From positions 62,001 to 126,000 of the forward strand of contig JANBRJ010000045.1 of the NCBI GenBank assembly GCA_027577595.1: a stretch of 64,000 bases of DNA, written 5' to 3'. Shown piece by piece: positions 9,301 through 19,464 of the stretch. The translations under genes and the position numbers were made by a program. This stretch comes from Coemansia sp. RSA 487 (lineage: Eukaryota; Kickxellomycota; Kickxellomycetes; Kickxellales; Kickxellaceae). The stretch's first letter is position 1, and each line of letters opens with the position of its first letter. The notes under the pieces were generated by a model. It saw only the letters and a program-made list of their open reading frames with translations. It had not been told where the DNA came from and did no database searches.

Positions 9301-11908
9301 CGCTCCCCGAGTGCTGGATGCCTCTTCTCTTGCGAAGAGAGTGTGCGCAATTTTGTTACTTTGAAAAAGTCCATCACTATCGTCGAGACGAGCAAGGAGG
9401 GGTGCGATTACCCCCTCCTATTATGCCCACCCTGCATTTTTTTGCCGCTTGCTTGCTCCATTTGCACCCGCTCTTATCGTCGAGTGCTGTGGGAATCGCT
9501 GGCTCCAAGGAGGAGGGAATTATACAGACAACAAAGGAACACCAACAATGCCTCCCTCGGTTTTCCTTACTCTCGCGTGTGCGCAAAAGCACGAGAACAA
9601 GGGCTCTCATCCTCCTTTGCCGCCACCACTACTGCTGCCGGAGAAGGCTCCTTCCCTCCGCACGTCCTCCTGTTATCGCTCTTATTTGCAACAGCAGTCT
9701 TAAAATTCCCTATCAGTCGCCATTATTGGGCTGGCGAATGAAAAAGACCAAGTGGCACGAGCACAAATCGTGCACTTCAGCTTTTGGCTGAATCTGGAAC
9801 CTTGCACTCGGAAAAAAGGAGTGCGGGGGGCGGTCATAAAGGAGGGCAAATCATGCTTGGCCAACCCTCTTCCTTACAGGCTGGATATTGGTGGGATTCT
9901 CTTCTTCCGCCCTTGCCTCAGCCAATCGCTGCCACCGATCGCCCAGTTCGTCCTTGTCGTTGACGCAAAGGCCTTCTTTATTTCTACTCCAAAATTAATG
10001 TCGCCACGCGGTTCTGAATTTTTTTTTGCTTGAGCACTCGCAAGAGAGCTCTGACGCTTATTTCTCAGCCATTGCGTTCTTTCCTTTGGCAAAAGTGTCT
10101 ACAGCAGAGGCACACAAATGAACATATCGCCATACAAAGATGCATTATTCGGTGCTTGTGCGACTAGTTTTATGGTGTTTCTTTTATGGAAATATCCTGC
10201 TTTTTCCACTTAATGCATCGACACTATTGGGAAGTGATAATCGGAGAAATTATCATCTTGTGAATTGGAAGTGTAAATATTGCAATCGCAAAATCTTGTT
10301 GGCCACATCGACGATTTACAAGCCGATTGCTTTCCTTTGCGCCCAAAAACAACATACAATAAACATCGGTCACATTTCCTTCTCTTTTCCTGCCACGTTA
10401 TCATGGGTCAATAGGCTCGGTGCTTCCGTCTTTGAAAATGGGTCTACAAAGATATCGAGGTGCCAGAAAAGGAAAAGAAACAAGGTGCAATCGCAAAAGT
10501 TCCTTGATGCTCTTGGTTTCACGACTGGAGAAAAAGTTGTCAACCGACTGCAACAAAAACAATTTGCTGGGATTCGCCCCTCTCAACGCGCCTTCTGCTC
10601 TCTCTGTGCATGTGCTGCCGCATGCTTTATCTGCCATTGTGAATGTGGTCGGATTTTCTGCGTTATCTTTGCACATGTGGCCACAAATGAGAAAAAAGAG
10701 AATGGAACACAAAAGGAGCCACCAACAGTTGCTCGTTTCCGTTGTCGTTTTGTCGGACGACCATGCATGCAATCAATTACCAGGAAGTTTTTCTTTTTGC
10801 TCTGGGACATTTCTTCTTTCAGCCTTCTTGACGCATCTCCCCTCCAAACAAGCAAACTGTATGCTGTTCCGTGTCAGTATAAAAAAACGTCGCCCCACCC
10901 TATACACATTGTTCAGAATGTTCCATTTGATTTTCATAGAGTATGTTTTATGCGCACATGGCACTTTCCGCACCAAAAAGTACGTTTGAGATGATCGCTT
11001 TGAATATATCTTCCAGAAAAAAATAAAGCCACTCTGCTTATGCCTTCATTATCTTTAGGATAGATGGTTGGCCTGTTCTAGTGGCGATAAACGCTCAGGC
11101 CCATTTCCTTATCAATCAAGACGTTACCAGCATTGGATGTATACGTAAACTAGAAGGTCACATTGATGCTTCTATAATTCCACCAGCCAGCAATTGGCCA
11201 AAATGTGTATTAAATGTCATTCTATAAATTCCGCAGGTCCTTTTTAAATAACAGCAAAGATAAGACGACGGAATAATCGAGCAGCTGCTTAACTTGGCAG
11301 TTGCCACGCGTAAATCGCAGTCCTGCAGCAGGCATGCTATTCAGGCTTGGCAATGTTTTTTTCTGGTCTGCTTGATTCTGAAACGCAATCGCGCTAATTA
11401 CGTGACCACATCCATTTATAGCAAAACAAAAATATGCGCTACCCGGTGGAGCGCTATTATGCGCTATGATTCGAATCATCGAAATAAAAAATTGTAATCT
11501 GATTAATGTACGCAGCAAGAAAAATAAAAGAAGTGAATTTAGTCTCCGACTGCAGCAAGTAACTATAACGCAATGCAACACATTATCGGAGATCCAGTTC
11601 AGGGTTCTGTCTACCAAACATGGCAATATGACAATTAGCCGATCTATTCTAGTTTCCAAGAACAAAGCACTCAAGATCGTTCTGCATTTTGCGGAATTCC
11701 ATTTACTCGATCGTCTTGACATGGTGGTATTCCGCAATCCACGCTTTTTGCTCTTGCGGCTACGTCATCGACAGTCTTTAACAAACAAGCTGCAGCAAAA
11801 AGTATTTAAATCAAGTGCTACGGGATATATATTCTTTATTTTCCAACTTTAACTTGATTTCATTTCATAACAGTTCTATGTTGTTTATAAATGTGCTGCG
11901 GAAATAAC
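9301..11908. other. Long intergenic region between Ato and Atm1 genes
   Basis: About 2.6 kb without a gene I can support. Several long ORFs overlap (10140-10994 and 10420-10989 on plus, 10401-10772 and 11222-11737 on minus), but none has a motif and they share the same DNA, so low stop density rather than coding is the simpler reading. CT-rich tracts and scattered AGGGG/CCCCT words lie between 9390 and 9850, on the Ato promoter side. A plus-strand TATA-like GTATAAAAAAA at about 10878 precedes nothing convincing. Confidence 0.4.
11835..11840 (-). terminator. AATAAA polyadenylation signal of Atm1
   Basis: TTTATT on the plus strand (AATAAA on minus) lies 69 bases beyond the Atm1 stop codon. Confidence 0.5.
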
Positions 11909-14047
11909 CTACTCTTCTTTTACCGTGTTTTCTTCTTGCATCTTCCACATATCCTTATACAATCCGTTCATCTGGAGCAACTGCCAATGCGTTCCTTGCT
12001 CAACCACCTGGCCATCCTTGAGCACAAAAATAACATCGACATCCATGATTGTGCGCAATCTATGCGCAATAAATATCGCAGTGCACTTTTGCTGCCCAAG
12101 GATGTCTCTAATGTTCTCCAGAATGGACTGTTCGGTGGACACATCGAGTGCTGATGTGCCTTCATCAAAGAACAAAATGGGTGGCTGCTTGAGAAGGGCT
12201 CTTGCTAAAGCAATCCTCTGCTTTTCTCCGCCAGAGATCATCAACCCACGCTCACCAACCTGTGTGTCGTACCCTTGTGGCCACGACAATATCGTGCTAT
12301 GGATGTGTGCTCGCCGGGCCGCCTGGTATACTTCCTCTGGTGTTGCTGTTGTGCGCCCATACCGGATGTTTTGGAAAACCGATGTGTTGAATAGTGGCAT
12401 GTCTTGGGGCACAACGCCAATGGACCGCCGCAGCGACTCCAGCTGCAAATCGGTCAATTGCTGGCCATCCAGCTCTATCGTTCCTTGGTCGGGATCATAG
12501 AAACGAAATATCAGACGCAAAATGGTAGACTTGCCGCAGCCGCTTGGACCTACAAAGGCCACACGCGAGCCTGGCGGAACCTCAAAGCTCATGTTGCGAA
12601 TGATCTTGCGTTCTGGTATATACCCAAAGCTCACATTGTTGAATCGAATCGACCCGCCATTCAGGATCAACGGCTTGGCATCAGCTTTATCTGCAATATC
12701 TGGCTTGACCTTTTCCAGGCTGAACAGCGTATCCATATCAATGACCGCCTGGTTCATCTCGCGATATACGCTGCCAAGGAAGTTTAGCGGGAGCGAAAGC
12801 TGAAAGACAAGGCCGTTTACCATGACAATGTCGCCAAGGCTCATTGTACCGCCCATTACGCCCTGGGCAGCCATATACATCATTGTTGCCAGAGCCGTGC
12901 TAAAGATCGCATTCTGTCCAGCGTTAAGGATCGCCAGGCTATCTGCTGTCTTTAGCGCAGCCTTTTGGTACTTGGCAAGCGCGTTATCGTACTGTGCTGC
13001 CTGGTACTTTTCGGCGTTGAAGTACTTGACGGACTCGTAGTTGATCAGCGAATCGACAGCGACAGTTGCAGCGCGGTTATCCGCTTGGTTCATGTCGCGA
13101 CGGAACCTGGTGCGCCACTGCGTAACAGCCAGTGTGAAGACGATGTAGACTGTCATGGTTGCAACAGTAACAATGGCATACTCGGCGCCGAATTTACTAG
13201 CCAGGATCCCAGCCACAATGCCAATCTCCAGAAACGTAGGAACCAAGTGGACAACGAGCGAAGAAAGAATGAAGCTGATTCCCTTTGTTCCCCGATCAAT
13301 TGCCCGTGTCAAACCACCAGTTTCTCTCGACAAGTGGAAGCGGATATCGAGATCCAAAAGATGCTTGTACACACCAAGAGCAAGATTGCGAATCGCCTGT
13401 TGCTGTACATTGGCAAATATTGCGTTCCGTAGTTCCTGAAACAGGGCTGCCCCTAGCCTTGCCGCACCATACCCGATGAGCATCGCAGTTGCAACTGTGC
13501 TGAGTGTACCTCCTGTGGCCTGCAAGTCTATGTTTAGCGTGTCAATGATCTCCTTGAATATAATAGGCACTTGTACGTTCAAAAGCTTGCTACCAAGCAT
13601 AAGCCCCAACGCTGCAAGAACCCGGGACTTTGTCGCCCAGTCGCCCTTGGGCCACACGTACCGGAACATGCTAAGGATGATCCGCAGCCCAGACTTGCTC
13701 ATTGCTCCCCTGGACCGCTTGCTTTTTGCTGGCACAATCGGTGTGGCTTTGGAAGAAGGCAAGAGCGGATTTGGTGGGTTACTATTCTTGGCGTTTGACT
13801 TCTCGTTTGTGGTGTCGCCCTTTGTCGTGTATGCTCGCATCAACGGTAGGGCTGGGGCCAGTTCTCGAAGCATGTTTGGTCCGCTGTGTCTGGAAAAAAA
13901 CAAAGAGTAGTGCCTTGTTCTGTTTCCTAGACGGCCGATCCGAGTCAGAACATGTGAAGGGGTGGTTGTTCTCAATATGTTTTGTCGCTCTAGAGCCAAG
14001 GCTCCAGCGAATCCCGCCAGTCCGGGTTTGCAAAATCGACACAACAT
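11909..14047 (-). CDS. ATM1: Mitochondrial ABC half-transporter Atm1 (ABCB7-like)
   Basis: 712-residue half-transporter of the mitochondrial inner membrane. It exports a glutathione-linked sulfur compound needed for cytosolic iron-sulfur protein assembly. The first 50-60 residues are rich in Arg, Leu and Ser with few acids, as in a mitochondrial presequence. The six-helix membrane domain covers about residues 140-430. The nucleotide-binding domain has Walker A GPSGCGKST, signature SGGEKQRIALARALL and Walker B ILFFDEGTSALD, followed by the IFIAHRL switch His. RETGGLTRAIDRGTKG and YFNAEKYQ are conserved in this subfamily. Full length, intronless. It is divergent from the mitochondrial ribosomal protein gene, with a shared 667-bp promoter region. 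Confidence 0.95.
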   Translation of the reverse strand: MLCRFCKPGLAGFAGALALERQNILRTTTPSHVLTRIGRLGNRTRHYSLFFSRHSGPNMLRELAPALPLMRAYTTKGDTTNEKSNAKNSNPPNPLLPSSKATPIVPAKSKRSRGAMSKSGLRIILSMFRYVWPKGDWATKSRVLAALGLMLGSKLLNVQVPIIFKEIIDTLNIDLQATGGTLSTVATAMLIGYGAARLGAALFQELRNAIFANVQQQAIRNLALGVYKHLLDLDIRFHLSRETGGLTRAIDRGTKGISFILSSLVVHLVPTFLEIGIVAGILASKFGAEYAIVTVATMTVYIVFTLAVTQWRTRFRRDMNQADNRAATVAVDSLINYESVKYFNAEKYQAAQYDNALAKYQKAALKTADSLAILNAGQNAIFSTALATMMYMAAQGVMGGTMSLGDIVMVNGLVFQLSLPLNFLGSVYREMNQAVIDMDTLFSLEKVKPDIADKADAKPLILNGGSIRFNNVSFGYIPERKIIRNMSFEVPPGSRVAFVGPSGCGKSTILRLIFRFYDPDQGTIELDGQQLTDLQLESLRRSIGVVPQDMPLFNTSVFQNIRYGRTTATPEEVYQAARRAHIHSTILSWPQGYDTQVGERGLMISGGEKQRIALARALLKQPPILFFDEGTSALDVSTEQSILENIRDILGQQKCTAIFIAHRLRTIMDVDVIFVLKDGQVVEQGTHWQLLQMNGLYKDMWKMQEENTVKEE

Positions 14048-14714
14048 GACAGCGTAAGATACAGATACAGAGATATAAAATAGGATGGCAGAGTATTAGA
14101 GGGGAAGAAAAGCGCAAAGGAGAACGAACGGCCTAGACGTTTCCAAAGATAAGCAAAAGAAAATCAGATTGTGGGTAAAAGTAGGGTGCTTGTTGATTAC
14201 TAATGGAGATGGAAAAAAAGCATGGGACAGGCAACTCCCTGGTTCTTTTGGCGCTCCTTTTATACAAAGCACAAGCACAAAGGAATGAACGATAGCAGGT
14301 CACATCAGATTGCGCTCAGTGGAAGGATTTCTGACAGAAAGTGCTTTGAGACATTTTTGCCACCTGCATACAGACCTTTCACGATTAACATAATCAAAGC
14401 CAATCCAACAGCCCTTTCGCTGACAGTATTTCCGCCGTTATTTTAGGTTTTAAGAATATTCATGATTTGCTACATGGTGGAAACAACAGAAACAGCGGTG
14501 TCCAGATCCCAGCAATACGCTTCATACGTGATCCGATAACCAGTGATCGCGATCACTAGTCCTTAAGAAAAAAGTTGATTCACAATCACTTTGAGAGAAA
14601 GATCAAAAGCTTGCAAAAAAGTTAAAGATAATACCTTTTTTTTATACTCTTGTTTCAATCGTAAATATATATTCTTTTTTATTTTTCAAACTAATCACCA
14701 CAGCTTACCTAAAG
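14048..14714. other. Divergent promoter region between Atm1 and uS14m
   Basis: Divergent spacer serving two mitochondrial genes. It holds the 16-bp palindrome at 14542-14557 and an AT-rich stretch with T runs next to uS14m. No ORF of note. Confidence 0.5.
14542..14557. promoter_or_regulatory. Perfect 16-bp palindrome (possible operator)
   Basis: AGTGATCGCGATCACT equals its own reverse complement. It lies 158 bases before the uS14m ATG and 495 bases before the Atm1 ATG. A palindrome of this length could bind a dimeric factor; that role is inference. Confidence 0.4.
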
Positions 14715-15014
14715 ATGCGCAGCAGAGTATTTCGGGACATGAATGCACGCAGAGCGGTAGTCTCTAAGGAACTGGAGCGCACAATATGGCGATTCATGTC
14801 GCGCAACACCACTCTTGAACCACAAATCCGCATGCAAGCCCAATTGGCCCTGAAGAAAACACCCAGAGAAGCTGCTCCGACGGCCATCAAAAACCGATGC
14901 CTGCTTACTGGCCGTGGTCGCGGTATCTTCAACAAATGGCGTATGTGTCGCTTCCAGTTCCGCTTACACGCACTGAACGGCGATTTGCCAGGCGTCGACA
15001 AGGCTTCTTGGTAG
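14715..15014 (+). CDS. MRP2: Mitochondrial small-subunit ribosomal protein uS14m
   Basis: 99-residue basic protein of the mitochondrial ribosome. The C-terminal half carries the S14 core: NRCLLTGRGRG, then FNKWRMCRFQFR. The zinc cysteines of some bacterial S14 proteins are absent, as is normal for the mitochondrial form. The Arg-rich N-terminus serves both rRNA binding and import. Length fits the family (yeast Mrp2 about 115). It is divergent from Atm1 and convergent with Tim44. Confidence 0.92.
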   Translation: MRSRVFRDMNARRAVVSKELERTIWRFMSRNTTLEPQIRMQAQLALKKTPREAAPTAIKNRCLLTGRGRGIFNKWRMCRFQFRLHALNGDLPGVDKASW

Positions 15015-15119
15015 TGATATGAAAGCAGCTGTTATGGCAACCTTTAACGATGCCTGGCATTTAGCCAACAACAACAGTTTGTTTGAATGAAAACGTAAAA
15101 TCTATTATTTTTGTTGTCC

Positions 15120-15125
15120 AATAAA
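15120..15125 (+). terminator. AATAAA polyadenylation signal of uS14m
   Basis: AATAAA lies 105 bases after the uS14m stop. The Tim44 stop on the other strand begins 22 bases further on, so the two transcripts probably overlap at their 3' ends. Confidence 0.4.
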
Positions 15126-15146
15126 TATATTTGAAAAGATAATCGT

Positions 15147-16475
15147 TTACCAGACGTTCCGCGAGGACTGCTTGGCAAGGTCAATCATCTTCCAGCCATT
15201 GGTAACTGGGTCATCGGCGTTCTCTGGGACCTTGGTGAATACAGAGACATATTGACAAGCCTCGATAATGTCGTCGGCGCCCTGGACAATCTCACCGGTC
15301 TTTTTGTCGCGGAAGACGTTGTTCTCCTGCGTCTGGAACGTGATGACAATAACAGGTACATCGTTCTCCAAGACACGTGCAGAGTGGAAGTCCACATGGC
15401 GCATATCCAGGATCTTGCAGTCGCTGATGATGCCCTGCTGGGCCTGGGCTGTAAAGATAGCCGTCAGCACGTTGTACGAAGCCTCGGAGCACCAATGCTT
15501 TAGAGTTTCTGCGTCGCCGTGCAGATAGGCGTCGAGAATCTCGGGGATGATAAACTCGCGACACTCGCGCACAAAGCTGTCGAGCACAAATCCTGGCTCG
15601 ATGGTGTCGCGGATTTGGCGCAGCGCAGACGCCGACTCGGTTTCATTGAAGAAGAACCCAAAAACGCCGCGCACCTTGTCCGTGACAGCACGGGAGGCTT
15701 CCACAACAGGGTTTTCGCTCTCTTGGTAGTTTTTGCGGGCCTGGAAAATGCCTTGCATCACAGAGTTGTTGGCCTTGAAGTTATCCCAGCTCTCTTTCCA
15801 TTTGGAGTCCTTGTGCAGCACTACGCCATCGCCGGCGTTCTCGTCTGCTTTGATTTTCCGAGTCCTTTGGTACTCCGCAAACGTCCTGGCCTTGATCGTC
15901 CGGCTGGCAATGCGAGATCTTTGGCGCGCCTCCTTGTCCCGATAGCCGCCATACTGCAAAGAGGCTTCGTCAACATAGCCCTTGACGTTCTTTTCCATCG
16001 ACTTGTATGCATCAGTGTTGCGGATCGGCGCAGTGGCAGTCGACGCGGCTGATCCGAATACTTTGGCTGTTGTCTTGACTGCCCTTCCTGTGGCCTTTGT
16101 CATCGGGTTCTCCGCAACGGCCTTGAATCCTTCTCCGACTGCTCCTCCAACAACCTTGGCTGTCTTTTTGAAAGCCTCCGATCCAGCCGAGGCAGCCTCC
16201 TTTGTCTTTTTCATTGCGGCGCTGTCTGATATCTTGCTGCTGTGGTCTCCCAAGAGCTTCATGTTGTCTTGTAGCTCTTCGTTTTCCTTCACCTGTCGCC
16301 TAATTGAGTCCGCAAATGCCTTTAGCGGGCTTACATGTCCGCCATTCTGGTATATCCTCGAGGTATGTATGTACGCCGTACGCACTTCAGCAAGTGCTGC
16401 TGTTCTCACTGCCAGCGCTTGATGCCTGCTGACTGCATTCGAAAAGCGTGCTTGAAAAAGGGCCCTCCTAATCAT
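15147..16475 (-). CDS. TIM44: Mitochondrial import motor subunit Tim44
   Basis: 442-residue peripheral protein on the matrix side of the inner membrane that tethers mtHsp70 to the TIM23 channel. The N-terminus (MIRRALFQARFSNAV) is a classic Arg-rich presequence. A helical Lys/Ala-rich middle part (about 45-230) follows. The C-terminal Tim44 domain (about 280-442) shows FFNETESASALRQIR, FVRECREFIIPEILDAYL and HWCSEASYNVLTAIF, typical of Tim44/Mba1-like folds. The gene is intact and intronless. Confidence 0.93.
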   Translation of the reverse strand: MIRRALFQARFSNAVSRHQALAVRTAALAEVRTAYIHTSRIYQNGGHVSPLKAFADSIRRQVKENEELQDNMKLLGDHSSKISDSAAMKKTKEAASAGSEAFKKTAKVVGGAVGEGFKAVAENPMTKATGRAVKTTAKVFGSAASTATAPIRNTDAYKSMEKNVKGYVDEASLQYGGYRDKEARQRSRIASRTIKARTFAEYQRTRKIKADENAGDGVVLHKDSKWKESWDNFKANNSVMQGIFQARKNYQESENPVVEASRAVTDKVRGVFGFFFNETESASALRQIRDTIEPGFVLDSFVRECREFIIPEILDAYLHGDAETLKHWCSEASYNVLTAIFTAQAQQGIISDCKILDMRHVDFHSARVLENDVPVIVITFQTQENNVFRDKKTGEIVQGADDIIEACQYVSVFTKVPENADDPVTNGWKMIDLAKQSSRNVW

Positions 16476-16653
16476 GGCTATTCAAAAGTTGCTCGAATAC
16501 CTTGTGCAAGAAAAAAGTACAAATTGATGCTCTGTATTAATTATTAGAAGAAAAAAGACGACTAAATTGGTGAAGAAAAAACGGCTTATGATAAGTTGAC
16601 AAAAAAAAGTGTGGTATGAAAATTTTGGGGAAAGGAATCGAAAGTGTCAACTC

Positions 16654-16677
16654 CCAATCATATGATCTGATCATTGG
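16654..16677. promoter_or_regulatory. Facing CCAAT boxes upstream of Tim44
   Basis: CCAAT at 16654-16658 and ATTGG (its reverse complement) at 16673-16677 flank ATATGATCTGAT. They lie about 180-200 bases upstream of the Tim44 ATG. CCAAT boxes bind the HAP complex, which in fungi controls many mitochondrial genes; use here is inferred. Confidence 0.3.
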
Positions 16678-16799
16678 CTGATCCAGTCAACCTTTGAGTT
16701 TTCAACTTCTCCCAACAATAACACACGAATGCATACAACCATTCAATCGATGTTTATTCACTAGACAAAGTATGGCAAAAAAGTCACTTATTTAATAAA

Positions 16800-17018
16800 T
16801 CAATGAAGAGGAACACAGTTCGGAATCGGATAGCACGGTGCTACAAAGCATTGAACCTTTTGCTCAACACATTTCTCACTTGCCTGGCATATATGAGTAA
16901 CACACGGATGTAGCTTATCTTGCTCGCCCATATGCTCTTGCATATCTCTGACAAACCTCCTTGGCACAGTGATCGCAAGTGTGGTACCGGCTAGTACAGC
17001 AATTACAGCAAGCTTCAT
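16800..17018 (-). CDS. Small secreted cysteine-rich protein
   Basis: 72-residue protein with a clear signal peptide (MKLAVIAVLAGTTLAIT) and six cysteines in the mature part at residues 39, 44, 50, 57, 62 and 68, so three disulfides are possible. The tail CFVAPCYPIPNCVP resembles short repeats seen in secreted proteins of fungi and bacteria, but I cannot name a family. A minus-strand TATA box at 17130-17135 stands 115 bases before the ATG. It could be a secreted effector, inhibitor or wall peptide; no function is assigned. Confidence 0.7.
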   Translation of the reverse strand: MKLAVIAVLAGTTLAITVPRRFVRDMQEHMGEQDKLHPCVTHICQASEKCVEQKVQCFVAPCYPIPNCVPLH

Positions 17019-17129
17019 CTTGATTTTCTGACAGGGAGAGAAAGAAAAGAGCGGGAAAGTATGTTTGGAAAATCCGAAAAGATAAAGATCATAGGTCTTG
17101 GTGGACAGGAAATATTTTCGTTTCTGGTT

Positions 17130-17135
17130 TTTATA
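17130..17135 (-). promoter_or_regulatory. TATA box of the small cysteine-rich secreted protein gene
   Basis: TATAAAAACC on the minus strand, about 115 bases before the ATG at 17018. Sequence and spacing match other small genes in this window. Confidence 0.5.
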
Positions 17136-17143
17136 GCCTCATT

Positions 17144-18328
17144 CATCCAGGCTTTTTTTCACAACCCAATTCCTATAATTTACGTGCAGTAGTACTCGTA
17201 ATTGCAGCTCGTATCATTATACAAGTATGGCTGCTCTCATTAACAATGATCAGTGGCTTTCTGAGTTGTAGTTATGTGTGAACGCCTTCACTCTATTTAT
17301 AATTTTGGTACATTCAACATAGGTACTTTTTAGATTATTGTTTCCTTATTTTCCAAACTTATTGTAAAGCAAAGCAAATCAAGGCATTTTAATTAGATTT
17401 ATGGAAGTTACCACAAATACCATACAAATGTCGCCGCCGGCAACCTTTGAACTTTTTTCCGAAGATATACAGCGATATGTTTTTAAATTAGCTCTTCATG
17501 TGCATTTCAGCTTGGCAGCAGACTCTTTATGAGTCATTCGTAATGTATAAGTGGAATAAGATGCCAAAATACTGAGACACGCCCCTTTATTCCTTTCTTA
17601 TTTAGCTAACAAGACAAACATTAGAATGGCAGCGCAGTTATTTCTGCACCTACATTCGCGCTACGTGTATATAGATCCAGCATCGAATTATTAGCAAAAA
17701 AAGAAATACAAGTAAACCTTTCTATCGAGATTAGAGAATAAAACGTTTGATATTTTCTTCTTTCTCTTCTCAGACTCGGTTTTCCTGTGGAGAAACTAAA
17801 TACAGCTTTACAATGAAACCTGTGTATGCAAAAGTGCAATACTTTGCGATTGGGTTAAAACTCTGACAATACCAAGTGCCATCTCTACTTTTGACAGAGA
17901 AAGGCTACAAATAAAGAAACATCCTATCTGCACATTCCGTTTATTAGTTTTAAACATGCATTTATACCACAAGCTCACATATATAAACATATCATGTGTG
18001 CTTACTTGGAGTTTTACTAATATATATATATATATATATTAAAACTTTACATGTAAAAAAATCATATGCCTAAACATGTTTACATCATTCAGCGTAGTGT
18101 TAAATCCTTGTTCTTTATTTACATTTTGTCAATATTTAAATATAGAAATTATAAGGGCCGAATTGGAAAATTCAAAGCGCTGATAAATTAAGCAAAAGCT
18201 AAACATTTTAAAAATACACCGAATAATTCACGACTATCTATATTTGTTGAAGGAAAAAACCTATTCCTAGTGTGAATAAGAGAAATAAATCGAAATATCG
18301 TCAATGCTAATAGTGTATCCCTGCAACA
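17144..18328. other. AT-rich intergenic, nothing recognised
   Basis: Strongly AT-rich, with scattered short ORFs lacking any motif. A (TA)n microsatellite sits at 18020-18039. Confidence 0.4.
18020..18039. repeat. (TA)n microsatellite
   Basis: About ten uninterrupted TA units in an AT-rich setting. Confidence 0.9.
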
Positions 18329-18335
18329 TATAAAA
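18329..18335 (+). promoter_or_regulatory. TATA box of the small interrupted ORF at 18477
   Basis: TATAAAA, 148 bases before the ATG, followed by GGTGGTGAAC. This spacing recurs at the other small ORFs of the AT-rich stretches. Confidence 0.45.
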
Positions 18336-18476
18336 GGTGGTGAACGTGCTCTGGATTCCAAGAGTTTCATCCACAGTTTTCAACACACAACGACTGTACA
18401 CTACTACCTGATTACATAGCTAAAAACAAATCACTGAAATCAATCCAGCATCTATCAGTCAGTCAATTATTTAATC

Positions 18477-18743
18477 ATGGTTACTATAGATGAGATGATT
18501 GCATACACAATAAGACTTTCTAGGCAAAATGATGTTCCCATTAGCTAACTAGCAAGCTACGTTAAAAATAACGGTTTCAGCGTTCAACAAATGGGTATTT
18601 TTGGCGAGCAAGTACGTTTTAGGTGTTCTCTTGGGCAACGCACTGTCGTATTAGAAATCCCCGAGAAGCAGGCTGAAAGATTTAGGAAGAAGGTTGGTAT
18701 CCAAGGCAGAAACAATCAAGTAAGCCCAACAGGGCACGGATAA
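18477..18743 (+). pseudogene. Small unknown ORF with one in-frame stop
   Basis: Reading from the ATG at 18477 gives 88 codons in one frame, broken only by a TAA at codon 24. The rest reads like protein: VQQMGIFGEQVRFRCSLG, then RTVVLEIPEKQAERFRKKVG. A TATA box stands 148 bases upstream. The segment resembles the gene at 19465-19728 weakly: both have a charged strand-like stretch, G..VV, and end near a shared KVGI. Either this is a recent pseudogene of a small host protein, or a short intron removes the stop (a CTAACTAG lies right at it, and a GTAAGC donor lies near the 3' end). No function known. Confidence 0.4.
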
Positions 18744-19464
18744 TCGGATACCCATTTTATATGTTCTGTATCAACTCATTGTGCTATTGAAGCTGAGTCT
18801 GCCTATGAAACTATCTCAAAGTACATTGATACAAAACTCCATTGACTTGCCATTGTCAGCAATATATTTCTATTTCTTTATCAGCTTCGCTGACAAAGTT
18901 ATATTTATATCCTTTTTACAGTGGTTTATCCATTATAGCTTAGTTCTTTACTTTTCTTTCATAGTTTTATAGTTTTTTGCATTAAACAAATTCAAACATA
19001 GCACATAAACAACTTTAGTGCTAAATTCCTCAGTTTATATCTAAAGTAGATAGTACGAAGTATAAAACTGTAAGTGTTATTTTCGCTAGAGTATCGAAAT
19101 ATCATTTTTCTGTAGCAATACCTAAATTTTGAAAGTTTTATGGAAAACATCTGAAGCCAGAAGCTATAAAGAATAACTAAAGCTGACAAATGAGTGGATC
19201 AGCTTGTTTTTAAGTGTAGTTTGCATTTACTCATTGTATGTCACCTTTCAAATAACATTATAATCAACCAATCATAAAAGGATTAGGAAAGAAATAAATT
19301 TTGCTGTTACAAAATCTGGATAGCATCACTGCTTTTTTTGTATGAATAAAAGTGTATTATGAAAACTGAAGCCGAGACCAAGAGAAGAAAAGATCTGTCT
19401 ACCTGCGACGACACGGCATGCTGTTAACTAGTGGTAAACGTAAATTTGGTAGTTAGATTTCGTG
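18744..19464. other. AT-rich intergenic, nothing recognised
   Basis: AT-rich spacer between the two small ORFs. No coding signal or repeat is evident. Confidence 0.4.

Noticed and set aside
10140-10994. 284-codon plus-strand ORF
   Set aside because: Overlaps long ORFs in other frames, has no domain, and its composition is that of translated non-coding DNA.
11466-11490. GATTCGAATC resembling a tRNA B box
   Set aside because: No A box or acceptor stem at the right distance on either strand; the word is simply a 10-bp palindrome.
18020-18039. Origin of replication or centromere signal at the TA repeat
   Set aside because: A ten-unit TA run in AT-rich DNA is common and has no supporting consensus nearby.
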